Below the pieces are notes generated by a model that did no database searches, had not been told where the DNA came from, and saw only the letters and a program-made list of their open reading frames with translations. Source: Aurelia coerulea (lineage: Eukaryota > Cnidaria > Scyphozoa > Semaeostomeae > Ulmaridae). From it: a stretch of DNA of 64,000 nucleotides. Shown in pieces: positions 47,000 to 57,095 of this stretch (positions are counted from its first letter, which is position 1; each line of letters begins with the position of its first letter). Location of the stretch: contig CM076956.1 of the NCBI GenBank assembly GCA_039566865.1, positions 12,845,511-12,909,510 on the forward strand, written 5' to 3'. Made by a program: the position numbers and the translations under genes.

Positions 47000-47553
47000 A
47001 CAGTAGCTGTGTAGGAGGGGGGTCCTTCTACGTTCGGTGATGCTGCAAACGCTGACCTCTGTGCAGCTGCAGGCCGGTGCCGGTTACAGTATATCATCCT
47101 CTAAAGTTGACCTATTTTCATAATGAGTAGAAAGCGGAAAACGATCGTTTTAGCAGAAATTCCTACCACATGATCTTGGCACGATAACAGTCATTAAAGT
47201 ACCTGAAAATTCGTTGCAATGTTAACATTTGCGATTGTGCGCAAGGGCAGAAGAATTATTGGACTTGCTACAAGTCTCTCTCGCGGAAAAAACGAAAGGA
47301 GGAAATATGGGACTGGACATCAAGAAACAATGCTAACGACGACTTTGCCAATTAAAAACGCTAATGAGGGATCGCTAAATTTTCGACATGCTTTAGACGT
47401 AATTAAACTGCTAAGGAGGTCAAGAACCTGCCAATTCTGGTTAAATTTGTTGTTATATCAGGGTAAATGATTTAACCATCTTATGGTGTCACGGACGTTC
47501 CACTTTCATTCTGACCTCAAAGCCCCATCTAGATTACAAAGTACTTTGTAATC
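47000..47553 (-). mobile_element. Partial copy of the GATTACAAAGT element
   Basis: The inverted homologue of 28405-28920: CTGTGTAGGAGGGGG, GGTGATGCTGC, CATCCTCTAAAGTTGAC and terminal GATTACAAAGTACTTTG... at 47532-47553. The other end is missing. Confidence 0.6.
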
Positions 47554-47742
47554 AAAAAGGCAACTTGCAGCTAGCAGAGGGAACTCCAAAACTGAAATGA
47601 ATAGAGGAAATAAAAGCCCCTCCCTTCTATCTGCTTGTCTCTGTGCTCCCTACCCTGAGCACACCCCTCAAGAGAACACAAAGAATTTGTGGGAAGTGTC
47701 CCCTTTACGCCATCTTTGAATTATCTAATCAGCTATCATCTA

Positions 47743-47865
47743 CACGTATTTTTTATAAGAAACTAAGGTCCGGGGCTGGTAGGCAGTTCCTTAAATTTTT
47801 GGGCCATTCTGGGCCATTTTGCTACCAAAAGTTCTTACGTGTTTCTTATATTCTTAATGCTGTAT
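47743..47865. mobile_element. Partial 'TTATAAGAAAC' MITE
   Basis: Begins after TA with CACGTATTTTTTATAAGAAA and shares GGTCCGGGGCTGGTAGGCAG and CTACCAAAAGTTCTTACGTG with the right part of 38749-39137 (inverted). Followed to about 47975 by a short direct repeat of GTAACTCGTA/GTAACTCATGG. Confidence 0.65.
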
Positions 47866-48329
47866 AAAGAGCAACTCATAAAATAAAGGTAACTCGTAAA
47901 TTGTAACTCATGGTATAAAATGTAACTCGTATCATAGAATTTTAACTCGTAACTCGTAACTTGTAACTCATGGATTAGAAATCCACCTTCAAGTCGGGTG
48001 ATAAAACCTCTTGATAAAACCTCTTTTGAATCTTATAACTTAATTCGCACCAAGACAACTTGTCCCATGAATGCAAAAAGTAGTACAGTACAGAAACTTC
48101 CCTACATTATTGCCACATGACATGAAATGTGTAAACAAGCCTTTGTAGATTTTTCCAATTCACATAGAAACCGTAGAGACATTGAATCTTGAAAGAAAGA
48201 AACTTTGGCGGAAAGACAATAGCAAGAACAATTGAAAACGCAGATTTTGACGTTTTCGGTTCGCTCTTATAACAATCACTATTGTTATTACTATTGTCTC
48301 TCGGCCAGATTTTCTATTGTTCAAGGTCC

Positions 48330-48722
48330 AGTGCCTTATCAGTTTGTGTGTAAATTCGAGAGGCCATAACTCCGCCAAACCTGGAGATATTTTAACCGGC
48401 ATCCATATTTGTATGCCCCAAGCATCATCACTTTTGTATAGTCGGCTCCATCACAGGGTCCATATTTTCTATAATTGATTACGTAAAGTCGTTGTCAGCC
48501 ATTTGCACTCCGCGATTGTGATTTAAATCGTTTGGATTGTAACTTTTCCGCGTTTTCTGATAGATTTCTATCAAATTTCTGGGGCAGCCTACAATTTTGT
48601 ATGAAGAAACTCAAGAACAGGGTATTGTACTTAGAATTTTACTCCGGGACAGGGTGCCTTTTCAGATTTTCCAGCGGCACCTCCCCGTATCTTCATAGAC
48701 CAAGTACCCCCCTCCCCGGGCC
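48330..48722 (-). repeat. Two dispersed repeats back to back
   Basis: 48330-48420 is a minus-strand copy of the CCGGTTAAAATATCTCC family. 48500-48722 is the inverted homologue of the G-tract repeat family a at 571-815, ending in CCTCCCCGGG. Confidence 0.6.
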
Positions 48723-49980
48723 TTTATCAAAATACTGTAGCTTTTAAGTTATATTTCCCGAGTAGTGGAGTTCCTTAATTTTTTGGCGATCGAGAGTTGA
48801 CTTCATTACAAGCAGTTTCTTATATAAAAGTAGGTGTAAAGAGCATTCAAAGCTAACTCAACAACAGCAGAACACAAACAAAAAAGAACAGTCTAGGTAC
48901 ATACCTTGATTAACTGACTTCCTTCTTCACTAATTTGATTAAATTCTCTTTTCCAAGACTTAAATACACGATGTTTGAAGTGGGGAGTATCACTGAGTTT
49001 ACAATTTCAGGCCAGCAGGTACCCTAGGAAAAAATCAGCACTATGGTTAATCATTGGTCAAGAATTCTAGAGAAAAACAGGTGAATATTTCATTAAAAAT
49101 TCAAACAGTACATGATACGGAAATTTCTTGTACATTAAACAAAGCATTCCGGAAGTATAGCATTCGCATTGTACAGGCTGCCCCAAAAAATGTTCGACGT
49201 TTGGTTAGACACTACAAAGAGACGATTAAATGAACAGATTCCAGGGTAACAAGGACATATTTTGTAACACAAAAGCATGAGATGCTTTTGTTGACACCTG
49301 AATTCAAAGCGACTAGTGGCTGCAGACAAAGGAAATTCTCTCAACCAGAAATTCAAAATAAACAAAGCCGCAAAAGTTTATCGGAAACCCAGGTAGCTAG
49401 CTCGCTCGTTGTGCATTTCAGAATATGTTTTTAAGAGCAAACATGAGCATATATCGAAAGAAGAAGGATATATCTAGACATCTACCTCGGGCATTATAAT
49501 TTTTTGGTTCAGAAGCTGAGCAGTAAGTGTTTTAATTACACCCAAAAAATAAGAGAATTGAATCGCTTCCCAATCGGCTTTTGAATCAAATAGATTAAAT
49601 GCCCGTGGCAGATGTGTAGATATATCCTTCTTCTCTCGATCTATGCTCATGTTTGCTCTTAAAAACAATTTCTGGAATGCACAACTTGCGAGCTACAATG
49701 CCTGCCAAAAGTCCTTGGAACACTTAGGCCATTTCTTGACAATCCGCAGTTCTAACCATAGCGATTAGGCTTAAACACCCCCTCACCCCCAAAACAATGT
49801 TGATTTGCAAGGTTATTGTCCTAGCATTCCATCAGAGTCGCGAATCGTCCTGCCATCCCCATTTTGTCATCACAGAACAACATTGTTCTGAGGGGGAGAG
49901 GGGGAAATCGCAAAAAAATGCAAAAATAGCAAAGGTGTTCCAAGACTTTTGGCAGGCATTGTCTGAATTTTATTTCGATA

Positions 49981-50313
49981 ATGGCGTCGTACAGGAAAAC
50001 AAACTTCACGCACCTAGGGGTTTTCGATGGTCCTGATTTCATTTTTGACCATCAAAAAGCCATATTTTATGTTGATGACGTCATAATTGGCAATGAAACC
50101 TATTGTAAGCGACTAATTGGCACTGCCGCACAACTGATTTTGGGGTCGCACAAGCACAACGAAAAACGCAAGAAACTCGTGGCAGAAATGGAAAATAAAT
50201 GTTTGTCAGGAACTTTTCACAATGCTAAATGTTGTGAGTTAAGGACACCTATATCAACGATACATAAGTGGCGCAAGTTAGCATGCCAAACCAGGCTCAT
50301 TCTTCTGTACTGA
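49981..50313 (+). CDS. Orphan ORF in composite element, 110 codons
   Basis: Starts with ATG 20 bp inside the inner left inverted repeat and reads MASYRKTNFTHLGVFDGPDF; later LGSHKHNEKRKKLVAEMENK is basic and charged. There are no recognisable transposase (DDE), nuclease or zinc-finger signatures. A second frame (50268-50537, starting MAQVSMPNQAHSS) overlaps it by 46 bp, so a frameshift or splice could join them. It may be a decayed transposase N-terminus or captured host exon; I cannot decide. Confidence 0.3.
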   Translation: MASYRKTNFTHLGVFDGPDFIFDHQKAIFYVDDVIIGNETYCKRLIGTAAQLILGSHKHNEKRKKLVAEMENKCLSGTFHNAKCCELRTPISTIHKWRKLACQTRLILLY

Positions 50314-50849
50314 CTGCTCCGCAGAGGAAAGACCGCCCCAGTTACACAAATGAAATCATGTCAGTTTACAATAACAGTCAACGAAAAGTTATTCCCATTT
50401 CCCCCCATACTACAGAAAGTAAGAACAGATATTTTGTGCCCAGTCGGTGTACATCATTGACGTACTTCGAATTCATCAAAACTTGCACTGGCTTCTTTCA
50501 CGATCGAGGGGTAACTTCGAATAATGTCCACACTTAACGAATAAATGCAGAATGAAATTTGATATAGTCTAAATTCATCTTTTTAAAAAGTGTAAAGTGT
50601 TAGATTTTCTGCACTTTCTCCATAACAATTGGTCCAGTCAACCCGAAAGTACGGAAATCTGTTACCTCGGCCATGGTACACCTTTCTAGTAAGTTAGGGC
50701 CAGTTTGCCAGACATTGTGGCATGTTTTTCGAGCGATTTCAAACTGTGAACTGTGAGTGTTTTCTGTCCATTTCAAACATTTTGAGGCAGAGAAGCGCGT
50801 AGATTCTATCGCTATTGTTTTCACTTGGCAACGTAACGTCTCTTATTGT

Positions 50850-51293
50850 CTACCTGCATTGTTTCATGCGCTTAAACTGAAAGACATTGGAAACGACTAT
50901 CTCAACATATAAATCGCCGCAAATTGCTATATTGTTGTTGACAATGGCCTCCAACTGAACACAAAGGGTAACGGATAACCCCCTTGCAATTTCGATGCTC
51001 GACTTGATATCAATCAATTTCGATCGCCTGACTTGCTCTGAAGGACAACACCGAAGGATACATTTGAGGGCACATCTCGCCATATGACTGTGATCTGTGT
51101 CTGTCGACAATTTCGAGTTTTGCCATTGCAGGTAAATGTGCCAATAACAATTCCTAGCTGTACTAGAGTATTTCACAATGCCTATAACCACTAATGCTTG
51201 CAGAGGTGCAAATGAGTCGATGGAAGTAACGCCAGGAGCAGAAAAGGGAAACATGAAAAGTGGCAGCCTCGTTTCCATGTAGGATAAATTCAC
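50850..51293 (-). CDS. Orphan ORF in composite element, 147 codons, minus strand
   Basis: The longest frame of the cargo. Reads MNLSYMETRLPLFMFPFSA and, later, ARCALKCILRCCPSEQVRRS and VNNNIAICGDLYVEIVVSNV. The Cys-rich centre is not a known zinc-finger spacing. No domain recognised; it converges on the plus-strand frames. It could be chance. Confidence 0.25.
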   Translation of the reverse strand: MNLSYMETRLPLFMFPFSAPGVTSIDSFAPLQALVVIGIVKYSSTARNCYWHIYLQWQNSKLSTDTDHSHMARCALKCILRCCPSEQVRRSKLIDIKSSIEIARGLSVTLCVQLEAIVNNNIAICGDLYVEIVVSNVFQFKRMKQCR

Positions 51294-52620
51294 TTACTCT
51301 TTGGCCATGAAAAGATGTAAAATTCGGGTTTCTTATTGCAGATCGATCGGTAAACTAATAACCTATCATTATCATCCTATTCAAGTCTAAAGAGCTGGAT
51401 ACACTGACTATTTGGTGGAATTCTGAGTGTGGTATCACAGTAAAATCCATGAAAATCTATACAATGTTCAATTATGACGTCACATGTATGAAATATGAAC
51501 TTTTAATTATGACCAATGAAATCAGCACCACCGAAAACCCCTAGATGCTCGAAACTGTTTTCTTTTAAGTCACCGTAATCAAAATAAAATTCAGACAATG
51601 CCTGCCAAAAGTCCTTGGAACACTTAGGCCATTTCTTGACAATCCGCAGTTCTAACCATAGCGATTAGGCTTAAACACCCCCTCACCCCCAAAACAATGT
51701 TGATTTGCAAGGTTATTGTCCTAGCATTCCATCAGAGTCGCGAATCGTCCTGCCATCCCCATTTTGTCATCACAGAACAACATTGTTCTGAGGGGGAGAG
51801 GGGGAAATCGCAAAAAAATGCAAAAATAGCAAAGGTGTTCCAAGACTTTTGGCAGGCATTGTAGCTACCTGGGTTTCAGAGACACTTTTGCCGCTTTGCT
51901 TGTTTTGAATTACTGGTTGAGAGAATTTCCTTCGTCTGCGATCGCTAATCGCTTTGAATTGCGGTGTCAATCAAAATCAACTCATGCTATTGTCTTACCA
52001 AATCTGTCCTCGTTCTCCAGGGTAAGATAACCCTGCTTGATTCAATTTTACACACCAGAATCTTGCATATACCGCTGAAAATTCATTGAGTTGTGCGACA
52101 ACTGAAACCAGAGACCCTTCATAACTTGCTCTGCGAAAAACCTCCCAAAATCGAAGTTTTTTAATGACATACCTCTTGTTATTATCGCAGCGAACAATCG
52201 TTGAAAGTCATTTCAAACTTTGCTCAACAGAACTCCTCAAAGCATCCATCAGATTCTTAATGTTAGAGGAAGCTGGATAATCGAAGGCCCTGTCCAAATT
52301 CCATCTGGTTCTGAAATAAAGAAGAAACAAAACAAACGATGGCGCCATGCTATTTTCACTACAAATGCCATCGAGAAGCCTCCGCTTTCGGCTTTCACAC
52401 TAAATTGAAGTTCAAAAGCTTATATGAAGTCAGCATCAATGTTGCAGTTTGAAAGATCACACAGCAGACGCCGTGCAAAAGAGAAAAAACAGCAGAGCAG
52501 CAAAAGGAATTAGAAGAGACGCAAACAAGTGCTTTTTTGTCTATTGCTTTGTTGCTAAAAAATGACAAGAATTGGTGATTAGTTGAAATGGCAAAGAGAT
52601 CAGAATTCAACTTTGTCATT

Positions 52621-52806
52621 GGTGAAGGTGAAGGTGAAATTGCGGTTTTTAGCGCCAAGCGCTGAGATCGCAGAAGTAGAATAGGCCTAATCGAGTCCAC
52701 GATCCTTGTCATGACGCTCAAGTGGTTGGGCTCTACCGGGTATCGAACCCTGTCCGCCTGACTGTTCTGGCTGCAAAGTCAGTGGATTACACCACTGCGC
52801 CACAAC
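52621..52806 (-). mobile_element. tRNA-derived SINE, near full length
   Basis: The minus strand begins GTGGCGCAGTGGTGTAATCC (A-box type), then a tRNA-like anticodon arm, then CAGGGTTCGATACCCGG (B-box GGTTCGATACC). The unrelated body shared with 30671-30785 follows. The 3' end is a (TTCACC)n tail. A tRNA head with Pol III boxes, unrelated body and simple-repeat tail define a tRNA-derived SINE, mobilised by a partner LINE. Target duplication was not resolved. Confidence 0.75.
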
Positions 52807-53284
52807 ACCTTCAAGTGAGATGATAAGAGAAAAAAACCTTTTGAGGTTAAGATACAGGCATTGAATTCTTGCTCAAGAAAAACGTTTTTGATGACAAGGG
52901 AAGAGACACTATGGAAAAGAAGCTCAAAGAAATGGAAAGACGCATAGCTTCGATTTTTCGACCAAAGTTGCCAGACCAATAAAACCATAAGGCACACTGA
53001 CAACTTTATTTGCAAGTTTTGCGAAAGGACGATAAAGATTAAACATTGGCCATCTTTGGCTGTGTACAGCATTATTAACTAAATAGCTATTAGTATTTTA
53101 ACACTGGTTCTGTCATTATTTTATTTACAACTGTAACTGGTGGAATTTTTGATGATCCCCTTTGGCTCTAAAAATAATTGATGGCCCTCTAAAGCCCCTG
53201 ACAATGTTAGTTAGCCCCCCTAATTTCCTCCGGCCTCCTACCTGGCATTAATAATGACTGCTCCCTAACTCTGTAAATATTCAA
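52807..53284. other. No recognisable gene
   Basis: Filler inside the outer element of the nest. The minus-strand open frame 52779-53072 overlaps the SINE end and has no domain. Confidence 0.45.
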
Positions 53285-53761
53285 GGGATCTGCAAAATTC
53301 TGGTGTCTAAATACTATTTAAGACCAACGGGATTATCTCATTATCCCCTTCATTATATCTTTGTTCTTTAATATTGAACCAAAAGTCGAACGATTAATTT
53401 TTGGTACATCCTGTAGATTTTGCAAGACAACCTGAATAGTGTTGCAGGTTTAGAGGGAAATGATTCTTCCATTAGACGATTGCACTAAAGATGGAAGCAA
53501 GGAATGTTGTACCAACACGCATTCCGTTCCAATAAAGAATCTTTACTGATTCTATAGGAATTCGCTCAAAGAACCAAATTCATCTTGATAAAAAGTTCCT
53601 CACCGCCATCTTTGACGAAATCATGCATTTAGCAACTGAATCTCGATGGTTTACTAAACGCCCCATGTTTTTTCTGATTCATCGGGTATATTCCTGCCCT
53701 CTCTTATCAGCCCCTTTTAGCTTGCATAAGGAGTCAGTTGGCCATTCGGGGCGTCGATTGC

Positions 53762-54288
53762 AGCATAGCTTCCAAATCTTTAAAAAGGTTGGTGTAAAAT
53801 TCAGTGACCTATTTCTTTGAACTGAATGACTTCAAAGAAACTTAAGCTATTTCTCTATAATTCTACCGTTGGACTTTTCTGAAATCTTCGATATTTTCAG
53901 AATTAGAGTGTTTTTTTACTTTTTCAAGAATTCAAGAAAAATTTTCAAAAAAACTTAAAACCATCGTAATTTCTAAACTGTTTGAAGCAACATGAAATAA
54001 TTTCGAAGAAATTCATAGTTTATGAATGTCTACAATATGGTATCAAGCAAAAGTCTGTCACTTTTCTGGTTTATGATTCAGAAATTTGATGACGTCACAC
54101 ACCTCAAATCAGTTGAAATGTAAGATATGCCAAAAATTTTGAAAAATATTCAAAACTTTTGAAAAGTCCAACGGTAGAATTAAAGATAAGTGACTAAAGT
54201 TTGTTTCAAGCCACTTAGTGCGAAGAAATAGATCACAGAATTTTACACCCACCTTTTTGCGCCGAGTTAAAGATTTGGAAGCTATGCT
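53762..54288. mobile_element. Foldback element D, copy 2 (9-bp target duplication)
   Basis: Inverted arms start AGCATAGCTTCCAAATCTTT and end with its complement. Inner landmarks are TTCTACCGTTGGACTTTTC and AAAGTCCAACGGTAGAATT. Flanked by GTCGATTGC (53753-53761 and 54289-54297), 9 bp if the TIR begins at A, 7 bp if it begins at C. Copy 1 (38519-39417) carries a later MITE that is absent here, so this copy shows the empty site. Confidence 0.8.
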
Positions 54289-54301
54289 GTCGATTGCAGC
54301 T

Positions 54302-55010
54302 TCGTTTAAGAGAATTCCCTTTGTCTGCGATCGCTAATCTTTGAAATGATATGTCAATGAAAAGAAATGATATTTCCGTTGCAAAATCCGCCCTTGTTTT
54401 CCTCTAATAGCATAGGGCTCAACATGCTATCAAGGGCTCAACAGATGAACAGAGGAAAACGCTACAATCTTCACGAAAACCATTGTTTACGAAGGTCGAA
54501 ACTATCGTGGCAAGCAAAAATCTGCAGCTCCCTCTGGTTTACGATTTTAAAAGTTGATGACGTCACAGCCTCAAAAATAATAAATGCGGCAATTTTTGTG
54601 TGAAAATAATCAAGATCCCCAGAAATTTCCACGGCAGATTTACAGCCGAATCGATCAACTCCTGTTTCTGAAGTAATTAGTAATGTAATTAGTGAAGTAA
54701 TTAGTACGATACGCCGTTCATAACAGTATAATCTTGTATCTTATCATCAATCATCTAATCCTGGGCTTGTCGTTTAAAACCCCTATCCGTTCAATCAAAC
54801 ATTTAGCGATTGAGTCTTTAACAAGTTTGGAAGGTAAATAGCGAAGGTTGCTAAAAGGTAGTGATAGCTTGGACGACTGTGGTAAGTCCAAATGCACTCT
54901 TCGTTTAACAATCCTATTCCATTTCAACTCAATTTCATGATGATACTTTAAAAAGCTTACTTTAACAAGCTTAAATTTCACAGTTCTAATCAACATAATA
55001 GTACACGTTC
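54302..55010. other. F-family end fragment (54302-54415) and unclassified DNA
   Basis: 54310-54370 shares GAATTCCCTTTGTCTGCGA and TCGCTAATC with F-family termini. The rest has only a short duplication of AATTAGTAATGTAATTAGTG near 54680. No gene. Confidence 0.5.
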
Positions 55011-55013
55011 TTT

Positions 55014-55421
55014 TATAAGAAACTTGGATCAGCACTTAGTACTAAAAGTTTCTTAATTTCACATGGAAATTTCGGTGTTTTAGTAGAAAAAGTTTCTTAA
55101 TTTGTTTCTTATTTTTTTGGGTCTAAAATTGCGATATTTTTCAAATTTGAGGCTTCTTCTCGACAAAGGGCTTCCATTTTACATTGGCATTGTCATCACG
55201 AATAAGTCATGCACATTCAGGCAAAAAATTCCATGTTTTTTTAGTTAAAAGTTGAAAAAGATCACGGTACTTTTGTAAGAGAGACATAGAATAAAAGAGA
55301 CATACAGAATTTGAATGTTAAGAGTTTCTTAACTATTCTTGAGCGTAGTACTAGAGTTTCTTAAATTTTTGGTCATCGTAGTACTAGTTTCTTATAAACC
55401 AGTTTCTTATAAAAAAACATG
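55014..55421. mobile_element. 408-bp 'TTATAAGAAAC' MITE, TA-flanked
   Basis: Ends CACGTTCTTTTATAAGAAAC and ..GTTTCTTATAAAAAAACATG with TA at 55012-55013 and 55422-55423. GTTTCTTAA words occur throughout. A related loose block with CTTATATGCAAG repeats follows at 55480-55680. Confidence 0.75.
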
Positions 55422-55888
55422 TATTTACGAGATTAAGTACACAATAAAAGAATCACGTGGATTTAAGATTGATACAGTAAGTCCTCGCATATAAGAAACT
55501 CAAAAATTTTCAAATCAGGCTATCTGGTTTCTTATTAGCCTACACTTTCCCGGAGAAGGATTGTTGAAAGAAGTTTCTTATATGCAAGTCTCTTGTCTTA
55601 ATGGACATGGCTAGTTTCTCATATGCAAGAACATATTTTTAAATGAGGCTGGCAGATTTCTTATAGGAATTTTCTTTTAAATAATGCTTTCTTGTCAAAA
55701 CAACCCAAATCAGATTCAAGGATCATGCTGCATAGTAAACAAGGATGCCCCAAGAAATGATTATAGATGAAGCAAATATGAAATACTAGACTATCTAGAC
55801 GTTGAGCAAATTTTACAAATTTTAGCACTAAAGGTACACGGAAAAACAGCAGTGTAGTTGAGTATTTGTTCAATTTCACATCATTTAT

Positions 55889-56335
55889 TAGCCTGTGTTC
55901 CAGACCACTTGAGAAGGAAAGTGGTCTGTGTAACCAAGCACTAATCCGTGTTCACAAATTTTCTTCGGAATCTGAAGAAAAATTAATATATGCAACTAGT
56001 AATTCGCATAATCACTATTTGTTTTGTTATCAGAAAGAAAAGTCTGTCTCCTGCGAGGAACTCACATTAGAATACAAAGAACAGGAGATTTGAATGCCTG
56101 CTAATCCTATTGACTTTTTACGACCGTACAAAGTGATAACGATCAGCCCTCGTTTATTTCAAACACACCTATTCACAAAGACATCCGTTGTGTTGATCAC
56201 TGACTTCATTGCAGCCAGTCAGATGTGTGAAAGAATGCCCTTAATTATTTCGCAATTCAATTCATCGTCTGAACACGGATTAGTGCTTGGTTACACAGAC
56301 CACTTTCCTTTCCAAGTGGTCTGGAACACAGGCTA
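55889..56335. mobile_element. 447-bp foldback element with exact 9-bp target duplication
   Basis: Terminal inverted repeats of about 62 bp (TAGCCTGTGTTCCAGACCAC.. to CTAATCCGTGTTCA) are flanked by ATCATTTAT at 55880-55888 and 56336-56344. The interior shares words with 20680-20800. The two internal open frames (55866-56093, 56094-56336) read through the arms and have no domain. Confidence 0.85.
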
Positions 56336-56734
56336 ATCATTTATAAGAAAGTGGAAAAAATCAGCCTGTCTGGTTTCTTTATAACAGAAAAAATATTCTC
56401 CATGCTGGCAGGCTGCAGTTTCTTTTTCTAATAAACGGGGACTTCCTGTATTGAGAATAACGGAGTTATACCCCAGTCGGCGCTGTGCAGACATCTCATT
56501 TAGGCATCTGCACTGATGGCGAATTACGTACATTTCTGATGAAAATTTGATTAGTGTTGAAGAAAACAAAGTTGTCCTTCCTGCAGGTAAATGTCTTCCA
56601 AAATTCACTTCCTATCAGGTTTTTATTATTCAGCGTGAGTCAATAAAAATGCAAGCTATTTGAAATGCTCACTGAGTACATGGCGTCACAAGAAAAATGA
56701 TAAAAGAGAGGCTAGAAATGGATTCATAATAACA

Positions 56735-57095
56735 GTAAAGCTTTAATTGACACCCCAATTCAAAGCGATCGGCATAAGCGTGCGGGAAGAAAAAATCTAG
56801 GGGGGCGGCCCGACACAAAGTCCATTGTTTACCAACATTTTTAACTGAGGGCAGATGCCCGATTGGGGCTGATTTTGAAGACAAAGGAAATTCTCTCAAC
56901 CAGTAATTCAAAACAAATAGAGCGGCTAATGCTGTCCCGTTAACAGTAGGGCAAACTCTCGCCTTGTGCAAGCGAAAGGTGGTGTCTGAGAGAAATTATG
57001 TGCTTATAACGAAAGAAGAATGGTAAATCCAAAGATCTATGCCAGGCGGATTTTGTTCATTTGACTCAGAAACCGAACAGAAGGCATTTTATTCT
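56735..57095. mobile_element. F-family left arm with insert; right arm near 57955-58020
   Basis: GGAAATTCTCTCAACCAGTA, AAGCGAAAGGTGGTGTCTGA and CCAGGCGGATTTTGTTCATT match the 40079 copy. A GACACAAAGTCCATTGTTTACC block (56790-56870) is an inserted dispersed repeat also found at 27995-28155. Words from the other arm (AATCCGCCAGGCAC) reappear at 57990, so the interval 57095-57955 is probably a further insertion. Confidence 0.55.

Larger units (their letters stand above)
49962..51595. mobile_element. Inner segment of the composite with about 128-bp inverted repeats
   Basis: The left 49962-50089 and the right 51469-51595 are inverted relatives: TCTGAATTTTATTT at both extremes, CTAGGGGTTTTCG(A/G)TGGT, CTGATTTCAT, and a TGACGTCA palindrome at 50076-50083 and 51475-51482 (114 and 113 bp from the inner ends). 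The segment is therefore a transposon-like unit in its own right. Confidence 0.75.
49696..51861. mobile_element. 2166-bp composite element with identical 266-bp terminal direct repeats
   Basis: The unit is flanked by TA (49694-49695 and 51862-51863). Removing it with one TA restores the uninterrupted sequence seen in element F copy 1, so it entered as one piece. Its ends 49696-49961 and 51596-51861 are direct repeats that I read as identical over all 266 positions. Each repeat itself begins CAATGCCTGCCAAAAGTCC and ends with the complement, like a MITE. Between them, 49962-51595 begins and ends with inverted repeats of its own. The inner junctions have no TA. No known transposase domain was found. 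Confidence 0.8.
49248..52014. mobile_element. Foldback element F, copy 3, carrying an insertion
   Basis: Ends AACAAGGACATATTTTG and ..AATCTGTCCTCGTT. Flanked by TTCCAGGGT (49239-49247) and CTCCAGGGT (52015-52023), a 9-bp duplication with one mismatch. Without the insert the element would be about 600 bp. The insert at 49696-51861 lies in the GCGAGCTAGCTACCTGGG segment, which is uninterrupted in copy 1 (15140-15157). Confidence 0.85.
49174..53413. mobile_element. Outer layer of a nested insertion: relative of the 5716 MITE
   Basis: The left end CAGGCTGCCCCAAAAAATG, then TTCGACGTTTGG, and the right end (complement CAGGATGTACCAAAAATTA, then CGTTCGAC) match the 5716-6165 element, with TA at 49172-49173 and 53414-53415. 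Interior pieces 52024-52160 (CACACCAGAATCTTGC) and 53285-53413 (ATTCTGGTGTCTAAA) align to that element's body. It has been expanded to 4.2 kb by later insertions: foldback F (49248-52014) and a block at about 52160-53285 that includes a SINE. Confidence 0.6.

Noticed and set aside
46807..47097. Open frames sharing MPVKISPGLAE-like starts at several loci
   Set aside because: The shared peptide is the translation of a conserved dispersed repeat (CCGGTTAAAATATCTCCAGG), and each frame diverges immediately outside it.
49696..51861. LTR retrotransposon
   Set aside because: Terminal repeats are direct and identical, but they lack TG...CA ends, the target duplication is TA, and there is no primer-binding site, polypurine tract, gag or pol.
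49696..51861. Two independent MITE insertions flanking host DNA
   Set aside because: Each independent insertion should have TA on both sides; the inner junctions (49961/49962 and 51595/51596) have none, and the sister foldback shows the whole block is absent.
55866..56336. Two adjacent plus-strand ORFs of 75 and 80 codons
   Set aside because: They run through the inverted arms of a foldback element with 9-bp duplications; no domain.
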